From Planctomycetota bacterium (GTDB lineage Bacteria; Planctomycetota; PUPC01; JACPCR01): DNA of 15,910 bases. Below, piece after piece: positions 15,263-15,910 of this stretch. The stretch is from contig JASLXP010001079.1 in NCBI GenBank assembly GCA_030740295.1, positions 1 through 15,910 on the forward strand, given 5' to 3'. Under the pieces are notes generated by a model. That model was not told the origin of the DNA, did no database searches, and saw nothing but the letters and a program-made list of their open reading frames with translations. The position numbers and the translations under genes are program-made. Position 1 is the first letter of the stretch; each line of letters starts with the position of its first letter.

Positions 15263-15706
15263 CCACCCCTGAGGGATCGTAAGGACGACATCCCAATGCT
15301 TGCTGAGCATTTTATCCGCCTCGGCAATTCAAAATTTCGCCGTCAGATGGAGGGCCTCACTCCGGACGCCCTCGGCATGCTCATGAATTACGATTGGCCC
15401 GGCAACGTTCGCGTTCAGAACTACATCGAGAGGGCCATCGTCCTCTCCGACGAGATCGTCCTGGGCCCGTCCTGCTTCCCTCCCCAGATCACGCACCAGG
15501 ACCGCTCCGAAGGAGCGACCCCTGTAGATACAGAGGACCGCAGCCTGAAAGACGTCATGGGCGATCTCGAAAAGCAGATAGTGATGGACGCCCTCTCGAA
15601 AACCAGCGGCGTCCAGGTCCGCGCGGCCAAACACCTCGGTATCACCGAGCGCAGCCTCTGGCACCTGGTGAAGAAACACTCGATTGAAGTGGAGAAGTTT
15701 AAGTAG
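15263..15706 (+). pseudogene. C-terminal fragment of the regulator (AAA+ end and HTH)
   Basis: This holds codons 307-453 of the regulator in the same frame as the receiver: [17 protein letters not shown], the helical lid with NYDWPGNVR, then a Fis-type DNA-binding helix-turn-helix (VRAAKHLGITERSLWHLVKK). The sensor-II motif GNVREL(Q)N reads GNVRVQN, one codon short, most simply by loss of three bases near 15413. The in-frame ATG at 15017 lies in the inverted DNA and would add 82 meaningless residues, so no natural start is evident. The stop at 15706 matches the usual end of the family. Confidence 0.75.
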
Positions 15707-15830
15707 CCACAGACTGCTGCTGGCAGCCTATTCTACGTAGTGCTGACACTCCGTGGCAGCTTCCCAGATCCCGTCGCGTAGCCCCGTGACTACGCCGAAC
15801 AGGCTGCTGACAGGCTGGTGGCATCCTGTG

Positions 15831-15881
15831 GTAGCGGCGGCGTCTCGCCGCCGAATTTCTGCGGCGGGACGCCGCAGCTAC
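15831..15881. repeat. Compound double palindrome, REP-like
   Basis: Two 8-bp stems with 3-nt loops stand side by side: CGGCGGCG-TCT-CGCCGCCG (15835-15853) and CTGCGGCG-GGA-CGCCGCAG (15859-15877). Outer arms GTAGC (15831-15835) and GCTAC (15877-15881) pair around both, giving a cloverleaf-like fold. I recall similar GTAGCGGCG...CGCCGC palindromes as frequent intergenic elements in PVC-type genomes. It lies 125 bp after the regulator stop and could protect or end transcripts. The remaining 3' DNA (15707-15830) has only small palindromes such as CTACGTAG (15733-15740). Confidence 0.65.
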
Positions 15882-15910
15882 GCTGCAAATGTCAATGCAA
15901 ACGGCTGACA

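Larger units (their letters stand above)
14345..15706 (+). pseudogene. NtrC-family sigma-54 regulator gene split by internal inversion
   Basis: The gene would encode a 453-residue enhancer-binding regulator: receiver (1-~120), sigma-54 AAA+ ATPase (~140-375) and a Fis-type helix-turn-helix (~405-450). It would be the partner of the upstream kinase. In the sequence as given, codons 129-306 (14729-15262) are on the opposite strand while the flanks remain in one frame. Reinverting them yields [15 protein letters not shown] at the left joint and [17 protein letters not shown] at the right joint, both canonical for the family. A GGC/GCC inverted identity of 3 bp is the only homology at the joints. 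Two more in-frame gaps exist: five residues between Thr81 and Lys98 in the receiver, and one in GNVR(EL). It is called a pseudogene because the reading frame is broken as written; an invertible switch or an assembly error are the alternatives. Confidence 0.8.

Noticed and set aside
14720..15275. Site-specific invertase recognition repeats at the inversion joints
   Set aside because: Aligning the two joints in inverted orientation gives only 3 bp of identity; the next bases inward and outward mismatch, so no Hin/Fim-type site is visible.

Overview
The window is about 57% GC and reads as an environmental bacterium of the PVC group or a neighbouring lineage (Planctomycetota, Verrucomicrobiota, Lentisphaerota/Kiritimatiellota, possibly Hydrogenedentota). 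This is inference. It rests on a very long GH2-like secreted protein with planctomycete-style extra domains, an iduronate-2-sulfatase-like enzyme, a methylmalonate-semialdehyde dehydrogenase of the type seen in those phyla, weak Shine-Dalgarno signals on several genes, and families of short GC-rich palindromes in the intergenic DNA.

Layout. 1-371 holds three small palindromes and possibly the end of a lost or non-ATG small gene; 372-674 is a small coiled-coil protein. 786-5228 is a 1480-aa exported GH2-type protein with extra C-terminal domains. 5405-6886 is methylmalonate-semialdehyde dehydrogenase and 7052-7486 a pentapeptide-repeat protein. Three minus-strand genes follow in transcription order: a GT39-type membrane glycosyltransferase (12574-11156), a secreted sulfatase (11105-9645) and a glycine-rich probable lipoprotein (9468-7504). 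From 12747 rightward lies a two-component locus: a PAS-containing NtrB/AtoS-like histidine kinase (12747-14252), then an NtrC-family sigma-54 regulator (14345-15706). The right end carries a compound palindromic element.

The outstanding observation is in the NtrC-type gene. Its receiver domain (14345-14728) and its AAA+ end plus DNA-binding domain (15263-15706) lie on the + strand in one reading frame. The 534 bp between them, encoding Walker A, GAFTGA and the rest of the AAA+ core, lie on the minus strand. Turning 14729-15262 around restores a continuous 453-codon frame with canonical sequence across both joints. The joints share only 3 bp of inverted identity (GGC/GCC). The gene also has two apparent in-frame losses: five residues between the receiver Thr and Lys, and one residue in the GNVREL motif. 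It may be a decaying gene, an invertible on/off arrangement or an assembly chimera; the sequence alone cannot decide.

Functionally the window combines carbohydrate handling outside the cytoplasm (GH2-like protein, sulfatase), envelope glycosylation (GT39), branched-chain/inositol/pyrimidine catabolism (MMSDH) and a signalling pair whose output is currently split. The GH2-like protein lacks the usual acid/base Glu of its family, so it may not be an ordinary GH2 hydrolase.
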